Assembly (NCBI GenBank): GCA_027924585.1
Contig: BSBM01001024.1
Location: forward strand, 4,588,001 to 4,652,000
Direction: 5' to 3'
Origin: Larix kaempferi
Taxonomy: Eukaryota; Streptophyta; Pinopsida; Pinales; Pinaceae
Length of the DNA stretch: 64,000 nt
The notes beneath the pieces were generated by a model. The model was given only the letters and a program-made list of their open reading frames with translations, did not search any database and was not told where the DNA came from. Position numbers and translations under genes: made by a program. Shown one piece after another: positions 12,260 to 22,915 of the stretch (its first letter is position 1; each line of letters opens with the position of its first letter).

Positions 12260-13880
12260 TTTTATATCCTTCTACTATTAGATGTTTAATCATGTCCTCA
12301 GTTTATACCTAACACTTATATTCATGCGTTGGAACAATATCTTCATCCTTCAGTAGGGGTTTTTTGGTGTGTGGCCTTCCCCCTCGTCTTGATAGTTTTA
12401 TTCATGAAATACCCTGACGTGGTAGGTATTGATTATTTTGGTGTACGGAAGCCCTTCATAGCTTTCAAGTTTGGCAGATCCATTTACGTACAAAAATTTC
12501 AATTCATAGGGCCCCAACCATCCATAATTGAGCTTCTTAACCTTATCCTTCTTCCCGCTATCATATAGGAGGACAAATTGTTTTCCTACAAATTATTTAT
12601 TCTCTAGTTTGTTATCATGATACCTCTTCATTCTTCATTTTTCCATGATTTCTTAAAATTTCGACCATAATTTGTCCTCATCCAGTTTTTCTAGCTCCTC
12701 TAATCGATTTTTCATAGATTTGCTTGTTTACCTCATTACTCTACTACAATCCATAGTGATGGTACCAAATATTCCACGAGCACAATGGATTCCTTATGGA
12801 ATATCAACCTAAATGGTGTCTATCCAAATATTTTCCTCCAAGTATTCTTGTATATTGCGTATAATGTCACACAAAGTTTGTTTGTCCAATCAATTCTTCT
12901 TAGATCACATACCTTAGTCAACATAGAGACTAGGATCGTGTTTGTGCTTTTAGCTTGCCCATTTTTTTCTTGAGTAGTAGGGGCTACTTTTATTATGTAG
13001 TATTTGGAGTGTTATTCATTGGATGTTTAATACTAATGATGGTGAAATGCGTACCTAAGTCCTAAGTGATATAAATAGGACATCTGAATCACCAAAAGAT
13101 TTCTTCGAAGATAAATTTGTCAGTAGTGTTTGTTGTTGTTTTCATAACCCATGCTTCTACCCATTTGGTGAATAGGTCCATCACCATGATGATATATTTT
13201 TATTGTGTTCCCTTTATGGGTACAAATAAATCAATAAAATCAATTCCAAGTGCTTGAATGATTGTGTTGGTAATATGGGGTTGAGTTTGTTATAATCTTG
13301 GGTTTGTGCTTTGTTTGTTTCTTTTTGGATTTTATGTTGGCTCCTTACCTTCTTGTAACAATCTTTAAATATGGTGGTCCACTAGAGTCCCGCACATTGG
13401 ATTTTCAAGGATGTTCACTTTTTCCAGAAATGTCCACCCAGTCTCCCGTAGTGGGCCTCATTTACTTGTTGCTTAGTTTTGGTGGGACCAACACACCTCC
13501 TCATTATTCCATCTGTTCCAATTCAGTATAATTTACTTGATAGGAGTTTGAATCTTAAATATTTCTAAGCCAAACTTCATCTTTGGGATGTAGTAAACTC
13601 CTACGGTGCTTGTCCATGTTGTAATAAATATAATGCATCTTCTAAGTAGCCCAACGGACTCTATAACTAGGAAAAGGCTTGCATAAAAATAATCACCATC
13701 GCCTTGATTTCAATCCTATCCATTTTGTATGCAGGATAACTGGTTTGGTCCAATGTGGGCTTTCTCGGGTTTGAAAAACACTTCAAATTCATATTCTTAA
13801 AATAGCATGAGCCACCTACTTATTCATCCTATTAGGATAGGCTTAATCACTCTATACTTTAATGCTTTGTGATTGATGTA
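12260..13880 (-). pseudogene. RNase H end and integrase of element A
   Basis: Reading the minus strand from 13880 downward, the end of RNase H with its tether is visible (phrases such as KYALIKPILTG and EYEFEVFFKP). A zinc-finger region with GGHFWKK and LWWTTIFKDCYKK follows near 13350-13480. The integrase core start KYIIMVMDLFTKWVEA is near 13150-13200. An integrase C-terminal segment with LNYGWLGPYEL lies near 12490-12560. Frame changes and stops interrupt it throughout. The order is normal for Ty3/gypsy pol. It belongs to element A, whose 5' LTR lies on the higher-coordinate side. Confidence 0.7.
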
Positions 13881-13893
13881 AAAATTGAACTTG

Positions 13894-15900
13894 TTTTTTT
13901 TGTTTGTTTAACGGAAACATATATAGATTTAAATCAAAAGAGGCCACATATATACCAAATAGCCTGAAATTACATAGGAGAAAAATGTCAAAAGACTATT
14001 TTGATCTAAACCAATATATCTTCTTCTTCATGAAAAAAACAAAAATGTCATGAAACTACATAATGTCTCCAAGCTCTAAACCTATATATGTTAACATATT
14101 GTCCGAGTAGCAAAATACAAAAGACAGTCATACACAAAAACTAATTGGGAAAATTGTCATTTGATATGGGATGAATCATCACCCAAATCCATGCCCTTCT
14201 CCTCATGAACATGTACTTGACCTATGAATGCTACAACAGTTTGTTGGAATGCTTTTCCCTCGCCAACTCTTTCCTTAATTGAACTAGTGCAGACGATCGA
14301 ATGGTTGGTCATAGATTGGGGACCTCAAGTTATCCCAAAGAGAATATTAAAGTGCATCTCTAAATCACCAGCGAGTTTATGTCATTTCAGACCTTAAACA
14401 TTCAATTTTGTTTCCAAGTCTTCATGTTTAACCTCTAGCTTCTCCATGTGGGTGCTAAGATACTCAATTTATTATTGCATTTCTCCCAATGGTTTGTCAT
14501 TTTCTAGAGAAATTTATGTATCTCCATATTTCCATTTCCTTTGAACCCCCTTGAAGCCACTATGAGAAAACATTTTGAGGCTCTTCATTACACCCTACCC
14601 AACACATGGGCAAAAAAGAAACCAAAAAAATGTCCATTAAAGAGATCCGGATACATGTCATTGTCATCATGTTCATATAATTATGATGTATTCTGCAACA
14701 TCATCAAAACAAAACAAAAATTCAGAGCAAAAAAACATAAATGATCCTTTTTTAATTTTCCATCTGCCATGGGACTTCATGAAAAGGCCTGTGATAATAG
14801 ATGGAGATACCCACTAAACTTTGTTCAGTTATGTGCCACTACCCATAGGGAAGAAGGATGTCGTCTTTGGATAACTTGTCTGTTGATTGATTGTGAACCC
14901 TATACACATGTGCAAAAGAGATGTGATCAAATTTTCTTTCTAGAGCCAGGACCTCATCCAATAATGGAGCTAGATGCATAATGTGACATCTATGCACTTC
15001 CTTTACCCAATTTAACATGATCATTGAATCCCCAAATATTTGTATAGACCCACATCCTTTTTCAATGGAAAATAGAAGCAGGAGTTTGAGTGCCATAAGT
15101 TCCGCATAATTTTTGGTGCCCCCCCAAACCATATTTTATGCCAAATAGATGAGAATCAGAGAGGTAAATCCACGGATCACATGATCACTTTGTAATGCAC
15201 CGTCTACATAATCCTAGGGTATATTTTTATCGATTGTTTGTTCTTGAATGATATGAAATACTGGAGCCATTTTATCTTTGGGAAAGAAGGATAAAATCCC
15301 AGCACCATGAGCAACAAATATCGAAGGAGTGAGGGTGCTATCATGTTATATTTTTATTTCTTGGTATCCACAATCCTTGTGAGATGATGAAAAGCAGATC
15401 TTTATATTGTCTATTGTTGCTATTAAGTATCCACGACCATAGAGCTTCTTCTATATTGTATCCTTGCCATATGCAATCAAAACCAAGAAGGTGAGAAAAT
15501 TCCTGCTAGACTGCTTTGGAATAATTACGGTCAGAAAAAGGTGTTATATAGATTCAAGAGTCGACTTGCATAGTGAACACCATCCATGACCCTCCTAATG
15601 TTGTTTCTATAAACTTTCCCATGTAGGGACCTTGTTTTCCAACATCGTCCACATTAATAATCAGGACTTATATGAGCACTTGAGCTTCCAAAGTATTCTC
15701 CACCACCATTGTGGCTCTTTGTTGAAGAGGTTTGCACTAATTTGAATATATCCCCATTTTGGCGTATAGATATCAGTCGGATCGTGATCCCATATTAGTT
15801 CATCTTTCCTATTCATGAGTCTAATGTGTGAGAGAGCCAAGGAGTATATGTAAATGATTATCCTATTATTCCCTCATCAATCAATTTCGATATTTCTTTA
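13894..15900 (-). mobile_element. 5'-truncated L1-type LINE C
   Basis: A plus-strand T run at 13894-13901 is the likely poly(A) end of a minus-strand LINE. Upstream in minus sense is a plant LINE RNase H (14839-15210) with YVDGALQ at its start, NYAELMALKLLLLF and FGDSMIMLNWVKE. Before that, about 15400-15720, is a zinc-binding RT domain with phrases like WRILWKLKCSY and LLMWTMLENKVPTW. Stops interrupt it. Endonuclease and RT are absent, so it is 5'-truncated. The upper boundary is approximate, and no target duplication was found. Confidence 0.65.
14839..15210 (-). pseudogene. RNase H domain of LINE C
   Basis: A 97-codon open stretch (14839-15132) carries the central and C-terminal RNase H motifs: a Glu in NYAEL, an Asp in GDSM and the late motif HVYRVHNQSTDKLSK. 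The N-terminal part with DGAL is in the same region but separated by a stop. The domain is typical of plant L1 elements. It is a fragment, not a host RNase H, because it sits next to a LINE zinc-binding RT domain. Confidence 0.65.
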
Positions 15901-16181
15901 ATTGACTTGTTATGTTCAATCTCCCCTATAAGGTTTCTTTAGATTGGAAATTCATTTCAGTATTCTTCCCCTCTTTTTAGTGTTTGTTGAGCCTACCTTT
16001 GGGTTGGAATCGTTCAAGTCATATTATAGTTTGGTTATTTTGGATTAACTTATTATGTCTTATTTTCATATGCTTTCCCCCTAGGATATCAGAGTTCACC
16101 GTCAATACCTTGTCTTGAAATTCATAATATTATGATTACTTGACCCTAGGTTCAAAGTCTCATGTCACAATGTTCCCCAAA

Positions 16182-16396
16182 TGTTGGCTAATTATTTAGT
16201 CACAATGGATAAACACTAACTTTACTTCACATCTTAGAAACATGCCTTATAATTCACAAACATCAGTAAGAGAACTTAACATTACATCCCAATAAGTGAC
16301 ACATAAATTGTAGTGGGAAAACCTCTCCTCTCGAGGCAAAAAAACCCTAAAAAATATTTAGTCAAAGTTTGGTCTCGAAAACCCTTCTCTTATAAA

Positions 16397-16444
<48 letters not shown>

Positions 16445-16632
16445 CAATTACAAACAATATTCTATTAATTATATGTCAAAAACAAATAATCTGTGTATTT
16501 CTCTTATATTATTTTGTTCCTACTTATTCATGGGCTTGCTCGGTTACCCCAATAACCAAGGAAGCACCTTATGTGCATGCCTTCTTCTTTTCTACTTAGT
16601 TTGTTGTCAACTAGGTGTGTCTACCCCCAACA
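16182..16632 (-). repeat. 5' LTR of element A
   Basis: In minus sense it starts TGTTGGGGGTAGACACACC and ends TTAGCCAACA, giving six-base inverted ends TGTTGG/CCAACA. It is 451 bp and contains an (AT)n run at about 16400-16440. ATGGG follows at 16633-16637 and pairs with the copy at 2354-2358. Confidence 0.75.
16400..16441. repeat. (AT)n microsatellite
   Basis: An uninterrupted AT dinucleotide run of about 20 units lies inside the LTR of element A. Confidence 0.95.
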
Positions 16633-16637
16633 ATGGG

Positions 16638-18106
16638 TAGGAGATATGGTGATGTAGAGGGAACCTAGATTGAGGCATGGCCCCTACCATGTGTTGAGTG
16701 GAGGGCATGGGGTGGGGATGTACTCTAGTGGTAACACATAGGAAGCATGTGGAATAGAGGGTGGCACTCGACAACAAGAGATGATGGCTTCATATTGGTT
16801 GTGTGGTCTTGGAGAGGGATGGGGTGCACCATATGTGAAAGGGTTAACATGTGGTTGACCTAGGGAGGTTGGGCTAACTTGGAAAATATGATAATGTTGT
16901 AAGTAACATGGCCTAATGTGGTGGTCATTGGGGGGAATGAGGTGCATTGAGAATGTAAATGTTCACACTTCTTATGATATTTGTGGTAGCATATATTTTT
17001 TGAACTGCATTCAAAGTAATTTTGTGGGTTAGTCTATGTGTTTACATAACCACCGATGGTGTCACCATTGGTGTATGTGGCTAATTATCAAGGTTGAAGT
17101 GGACATTTACCTAATTGTGATGAGGAGTTATGTGTTGGTTTCTCGGTGGAAAAGAGTTAGAAATAGGTCAAAAATTTAATTGTGAGTATTTTGAAGTTGT
17201 GGATTTTTCCATGTGGAATTCAATGTACCAATTGGTTGTGAATCTAATCAATGTCCATTAAAAAATTCTAAGCATGATGGAATCATCTTTGAGGCTATTG
17301 GATCCACACCATAAGTGGTATGCAATGATTTGGATACTTGGGTATTCATTGAGTTGTCCCTCTAATTTTGGTAAATCAAAGTGGATTTTGTTGTCCATGT
17401 TGTTCTAATCATCACTATGTGTGATGGGGTATTATGTGAGTTTATTAAGATCTAGCAATTGAGGGAACTGAAAAATGGGATATGGGTGGTTGGGTTTTCA
17501 TCCATGGTTTCCAGTGGATTTCCCCCTCGCAAGGGAGAACAATGTATTTGTAGTGAGGGGGAGTGGTTTTGTCTTGAATTGGTGCAACTATCTATGTTTT
17601 GATAGATATCTGTATCAACCCTAAGCCTTTTATTTTTAAGTTTCCATTAGGACCTAGCTTAACCTAAGGGCAAGAACTAAAGGTCCAACCTTAACCCGAT
17701 CTTAATTCTTAAATTGATTATGATTAGTAATGGTCCATGATGGCTTATGATGTGTGCCTACATAACTGGAATATTTTTACACACCGATGTTGTTATAGAT
17801 ATTATTTTTATGAGTTGGTGACACAAATGTATTAGGAATAGGTGCGTTGTCGACTTGTTTCTTCATTTACTACACACATTGGGTTTTTCCTTGAGGTATT
17901 TTAGTGCTTTATGAGTTAGAATAAATTTTAGGGGATGAATGTTTGCATTATTTGGCCTTTACCTATGGTTATTTCCTTTCTGTAATTGATTCTTAAGCTG
18001 GTATGATGACCTTGCTACTGCTTGATATTTTATCCTTGTGTAGTCTCTTTTGACCAATTACACTCACTCCGTTACTTGACATACCAAGCCCGAGCCCCGT
18101 GAACTA
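16638..18106 (-). pseudogene. gag of relic D
   Basis: On the minus strand, a gag-like block at about 17200-17430 includes MDNKIHFDLPKLEGQLNEYP, AYHLWCGSNSLKDDSIMLR and, after a stop, a WYIE phrase. These match the general pattern of Ty3 gag capsid regions. A proline-rich linker (16684-16947, many P and H) follows and joins the linker at 2123-2314 once element A is removed. It is broken by stops. It continues the element whose knuckle and protease lie at 1-2358. Element E interrupts its upstream side at 18107. Confidence 0.5.
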
Positions 18107-18111
18107 ACAGG
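18107..18111. repeat. Target duplication ACAGG, left
   Basis: ACAGG directly precedes the LTR start TGTTATACC. The same five bases follow the last LTR at 25848-25852. A perfect match marks the three-LTR structure between them as one integration. Confidence 0.9.
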
Positions 18112-19095
18112 TGTTATACCTCAATATTATACATTTCGTATTAGTGTCGCATTCTTGCATTACTGACCTAAACAACAGTTTCCCTTAAAGATCATCTGAA
18201 CATCCAGAGTTAAAACCATTGACTGAACACTGAAAGCAAAACCTTTTTATGCCATTTACCAGCCTAATTTAGCCCTGTTTGTGAGCACTGCCGCTCTCTG
18301 CACATCTATAGGGGCATGGTAGTCATCACTACCGCGCGTTGCTCCTTCTCTGGGGCGCGGTACTACCGCGTTATGCTCAGTTATAGGGGCGCGTAGTCTG
18401 AATTTAGCCTTTTTGCCTTGGATTTTGGGATTTCGACCTTCGAGGATATTTTGTTGGGATTACCATCTTTGGTTCGATCTTAACTCCTTCTTTGTTTAGC
18501 TGGCCTGATCCACTAAACCCTCCATAGATCCACACTTCTCTCTTGTTGGTTAGCCTTCCCATGTGCTATAAGAGAGAAGATTTCCATGGGCCAAAGGGAG
18601 GACTTTTGGGGCATCAAACCTATGATCTTCATACTTCTGCAGAGATAGCTAGAGGAAGCACTTGGAGCTGGAAGTTGGCTTGGACATCAAGCAACTATTG
18701 TACATGACTTCAAGTTGGTAATGGAATAACTTGTCTTGTTTTCCCAAATCATTTGTGTTAATTTTGTTTTAATGATATGATTTGTATCTTCCATAGATTT
18801 AGATTCTAACTTATGTTTCAGGTTGCTAGAGAATAGTGCATTCTTGTGTCTTGGTTCCATTTTGGCAGGTTCATTCGTGAGGGCTTGGAGATTGGAGCAA
18901 CTACAATGACAAGCATTTGGATAGAAGGTCAGTTGAACTCCTTCTACTCTTTCTAGCATTTTAATCTTGAGACGTTTGTTAGATCTAGGGATTCAAGGTA
19001 GCATTTGTTTCCTTTTTGTCTTAGTATAGAGTTAGTACATCCTGCTTTATCCTAAGAGAGTTTCTACCTATCCGTAGGGAGAAATTTCTACAACA
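18112..19095 (+). repeat. LTR1 of element E
   Basis: It begins TGTTATACC and ends TACAACA. It has a TATA-like TATAAGAGAG at 18567 and a GC-rich cluster of GGCGCGGTAGT-like words near 18310-18400. Compared with LTR2 and LTR3 it shows several C-to-T or G-to-A differences, some at CpG sites. Confidence 0.93.
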
Positions 19096-19161
19096 AAAAC
19101 TGGCGACTCCGCTGGGGAACCAGAGATTCTGGGTTCCATCCCCAGTATGGTCGCCAGTTTT
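19096..19161. other. LTR-LTR junction with two primer-binding sites and tRNA-Arg 3' half
   Basis: After a five-base AAAAC spacer comes the plus-strand primer-binding site 19101-19118. Bases 19116-19156 then read, in plus sense, as a tRNA 3' half with canonical segment lengths: ACCAG (19119-19123, anticodon-stem 3' strand), AGATT variable loop, T-stem CTGGG (19129-19133), seven-base loop TTCCATC, CCCAG, a seven-base acceptor strand, discriminator G, and CCA (19154-19156). The complement of 19139-19156 is the primer-binding site of inverted LTR2. From memory, the body matches plant tRNA-Arg(ACG) closely. CCA is added after transcription in eukaryotes, so this points to copying from a mature tRNA primer. 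Confidence 0.85.
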
Positions 19162-20146
19162 TGTTGTAGAAATTTCTCCCTACGGATAGGTAGAAACTCT
19201 CTTAGGATAAAGCAGGATGTACTAACTCTATACTAAGACAAAAAGGAAACAAATGCTACCTTGAATCCCTAGATCTAACAAACGTCTCAAGATTAAAATG
19301 CTAGAAAGAGTAGAAGGAGTTCAACTGACCTTCTATCCAAACGCTTGTCATTGTAGTTGCTCCAACCTCCAAGCCCTCACGAATGAACTTGCCAAAATGG
19401 AACCAAGACACAAGAATGCACTATTCTCTAGCAACATGAAACATAAGTTAGAATCTAAATCTATGGAAGATACAAATCATATCATTAAAACAAAATTAAC
19501 ACAAATGATTTGGGAAAACAAGACAAGTTATTCCATTACCAACTTGAAGTCATGTACAATAGTTGCTTGATGTCCACGCCAACTTCCAGCTCCAAGTGCT
19601 TCCTCTAGCTATCTCTGCAGAAGTATGAAGATCATAGGTTTGATGCCCCAAAAGTCCTCCCTTTGGCCCATGGAAAGCTTCTCTCTTATAGCACATGGGA
19701 AGGCTAACCAACAAGAGAGAAGTGTGGATCTATGGAGGGTTTAGTGGATCAGGCCAGCTAAACAAAGAAGGAGTTAGGATCGAACCAAAGATGGTAATCC
19801 CAATAAAATATCCTCGAAGGTCGAAATCCCAAAATCCAAGGCAAAAAGGCTAAATTCAGACTACCGCGCCCCTATAACTGAGCATAACGCGGTAGTACCG
19901 CGCCCCAGAGAAGGAGCAACGCGCGGTAGTGATGACTACCGCGCCCCTATAGATGTGCAGAGAGCGGCAATGCTCACAAATAGGGATAAATTAGGCTGGT
20001 AAATGGCATAAAAAGGTTTTGCTTTCAGTGTTCAGTCAATGGTTTTAACTCTGGATGTTCAGATGATCTTTAAGGGAAACTGTCGTTTAGGTCGGTAATG
20101 CAAGAATGCGACACTAATACGAAATGTGTAATATTGAGGTATAACA
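19162..20146 (-). repeat. LTR2 of element E (inverted)
   Basis: This is the reverse complement of LTR3, 985 bp long with the same TG...CA ends. In its own orientation it is preceded by GGGGGCATC (plus-strand GATGCCCCC at 20147-20155), a polypurine-like tract, and followed by a primer-binding site. A 3' LTR is not normally followed by a primer-binding site. Confidence 0.93.
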
Positions 20147-22093
20147 GATGCCCCCTAAAGTGTGAGGTCAGAAGAGACTGATGGCCGAAAGACTTTACAA
20201 ATATGGTTCGGAGATAGCATCGAGGGGAGCAACAAGGAGCTGAAACAGAAACAAAATGTCAGATATACCACCGAGGCGGGCATCCCCATGCTCGGAAACA
20301 AATGACTCAAAGCATGGCTGCCGACCAATACATTGCAGATCCATGAGTACTGAGATGATATAGACTGTGAATAGATCATGGCTACTATGAATAAGCGTAG
20401 ATCCATGAGACAATAATAACATAGACACGACCAATACAAATAGTGGATCTGTGTGACAATACAGAGGAAATCTCCATTGCAACCTGGACATAATCAAAAT
20501 ACAAAAGGGTGTCCAGGGTCTTCTACCCGATCGCAAACGATACGAATCTAGCCATGTGATTACAAGGTGTTGAAGTCGAACATGGTAGAAACCATTTGAT
20601 TACCGGTCAATGATGTGAACCGTTAACAAATGCGAGGTAAATCACCAATGATGACGATGATCCCCAAGGTATCTATAGTACATCTCAACGAAATGCGAAT
20701 AAAGGAGTTGATGTCGAGCATCCGAGAGATCATTCAATCAGAGGTCATTGATGAAAACCTACTGTTGAATACGAGGAAACCTGCCATTGAGGCATGCAGG
20801 TACCAAGGTACTAGTGGTTGACTCCTAAGTCTAATTCTTGGATAGTGATTTGGTGTCGACAGGAATAGACTCGTCAAAGGTGGGCCATAATGATTCCCAC
20901 ATCATCGACACGAAATCAGAATGAGAGATAGTATGGACCGATGAAACAATAGAATATGTACTGACACAAAGGGAAGGTTTGACATGAAGTGGAGGTGGAC
21001 TCAAGGTAATAATCCTTTGAACATATAACGGCATGAAACAGAGCTTGGCAGCAGGGATTACTTGAACAGACAGAACCACAGAAAGTGTGAACTCATAGCA
21101 ATAATGAGGACGCATGATCATAATGATGACACTATCAGCAAGACTGACTACCCAAAACAGACAAGGTGAGGATGCATGCCATGTTCAAAGGTGACGACTC
21201 ACAAGCTGCCAACAAGGTAAACTTGACTCATTTTCCCATTTTCCCCCCGACATGATGGACGAGTACCTCTTTGTTTTTTAACGAGCTTGAGGAGGATAAC
21301 AGATGCTCGGTAAAGCTCATCTCATAGATGAGTCCAATCTCACATGTTTTTCGAACCTGAGAAAGGAGGGGTTCGTCCCAAAGTGGGTCCTTCGATGTCA
21401 AATTTTAACGAGTCCAAGGAAGGAAAACTCGATTGTCATTTCATGTTTAGAGAGTCTGAAAAGAACTAAAGAAGACTCCAACGGTCCTTTTTCGTAAGGT
21501 TAGCCTCATCTCCCGAAAAAGGGTAAAAAAACATGGGAGAGGACTCTTCCAGTCATGATTGGCTGGAGTATTCCTTTTTCGTAAGTAGTGCCCCCTAGTC
21601 CGAAAAAGGGGTAAACTATCACTAGGGAGACGATCATTCAAATCCTTTTACAAGCGTGAATGAATCAATTTCGCTTGGCAATCTTTTCAATTTTAGGGAG
21701 TCTGAAAAGAGCTTAACTATGGACTCCATGTACAACTTTGTCATGGTTGATGACCGAGTACGACAAAGGAAAAGTAAACTCGGCACAGTTCCTTTTCCGT
21801 AAATAGTCTAGCGAGGCCGGATAAAGTGATAAACCTATACTCGTTAGACACACCTTTTTACTCCAATTTGTTTAACGAGCACGATAATGGTATCAAAAGC
21901 ACTCGGAATCTTTTTCATGTTTGGATCCAGTGCACGAAAAAGGAAAAAGTAAGCTCAAACCACTTTTCATGTTTTAACCAGAGCACGAAAAAAGTGAAAA
22001 GTAAGCTCAAACACCATCTTACTGTTTTTAACGAGCTCGAAGATAGGTTGGAAGAATGCTCATGATGTCTGCTTCATTTTTTAACGAGCTTGA
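20147..22093 (-). repeat. Inverted interior arm of element E
   Basis: This mirrors 22916-24862 at very high identity. ORFs of 64-113 codons are mirrored in both arms, for example 20195-20536 (-) and 24473-24814 (+). None has a recognised domain. Repeated words related to TTTTTAACGAGCTCG occur throughout. Confidence 0.9.
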
Positions 22094-22915
22094 CACCAGA
22101 ATAGAACTTTGCTCCAAACGTCCCCCCCCCCCTAGGGGGAAGAAACCACTAAAACATGTGGAACATTTAGGGAAGTCTGGTGACTAGGAGTCATGCGATG
22201 AGTGGGCGTCACAAAATGAAATAGATCTCCCTTCCATTTGTTCGAGTCTCTCGCTAGAGCTAGGACTTGAACCTTCATTTCATCTGCCTGGGTCACTTGA
22301 TCCTAGTTCTCCCTACCCTCCCTGGTGAACACATTTGGATTAATAACCAAGATTTTTGGGTAAGGAAGAAGAGTAGTTAGACGAAACAAAGCTTGGGGGG
22401 CATGTTTAGCCGTTAGCAATCATGCTGGGGGCATTTACCAACCTCTGGTCATCATGTTGGGAGGGAACCCATCAATGGGCCTTAACCGTGAGCAGAGTTT
22501 ACCTTTGGCTTCAAGCTCATTAAAAAATGAAACTAGTAGTCTGAGCAAAGTTCTACTCCTGTGTCAAGCTCGTTAAAAAATGAAACATATCCTTTCCCTT
22601 TGAGTCGAGTCTCCTCGTAGACTTAGTACTTGAACCTTCTTTTCACCCGCCTATACTTTAGGAGAATGAAATGAAGCTTGGGGGCATGTCTTCAACCTCT
22701 GGAAGTTATGTTGAAGTCAACTCGATCGCCTCTCCACACCACGTTGGAGCTAAGTCACTTACTTCTAGCAATCATGCTGGGGGGCATGAACCAACCTTTG
22801 GATTTCATGACGGGAAGAAGTTCACCATTGGGAACATTTTCGAGCATACTTTCCTTTTTAGGTTTCGAGCTCATTAAACCATGAAAATTATCCCGAGCAT
22901 AGTTCATTTTCTGTT
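22094..22915. other. Single-copy spacer between the arms of E
   Basis: These 822 bp form the loop of the palindrome. They hold a run of 12 C followed by TAGGGGG near 22122-22140 and more copies of CAAGCTCGTTAAAAAATGAA (near 22513 with one change and 22566). No coding potential was recognised. Confidence 0.85.

Larger units (their letters stand above)
2359..16632 (-). mobile_element. Nested Ty3/gypsy element A with ATGGG duplication
   Basis: The outer ends are TGTTGG...CCAACA and the flanks are ATGGG at 2354-2358 and 16633-16637, a perfect 5-bp target duplication. The minus-sense 5' LTR is 16182-16632. Only about 51 bases of the 3' LTR remain recognisable (2359-2409). Within it, 12260-13880 encodes the end of RNase H and an integrase. 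Element B (3821-12242) and a minus-strand LINE (about 13894-15900) are inserted in it. Gag, protease and RT were not found between the LTR and the RNase H, so A itself appears internally deleted. Confidence 0.72.

Noticed and set aside
19116-19156. A genomic tRNA-Arg gene
   Set aside because: Only the 3' half is present, and it includes CCA between two LTRs, so it is copied primer, not a gene.
20155-20536. Overlapping 94- and 113-codon ORFs mirrored at 24473-24854
   Set aside because: They are preserved because the arms are recent copies, and no domain is recognised, so no function is claimed.
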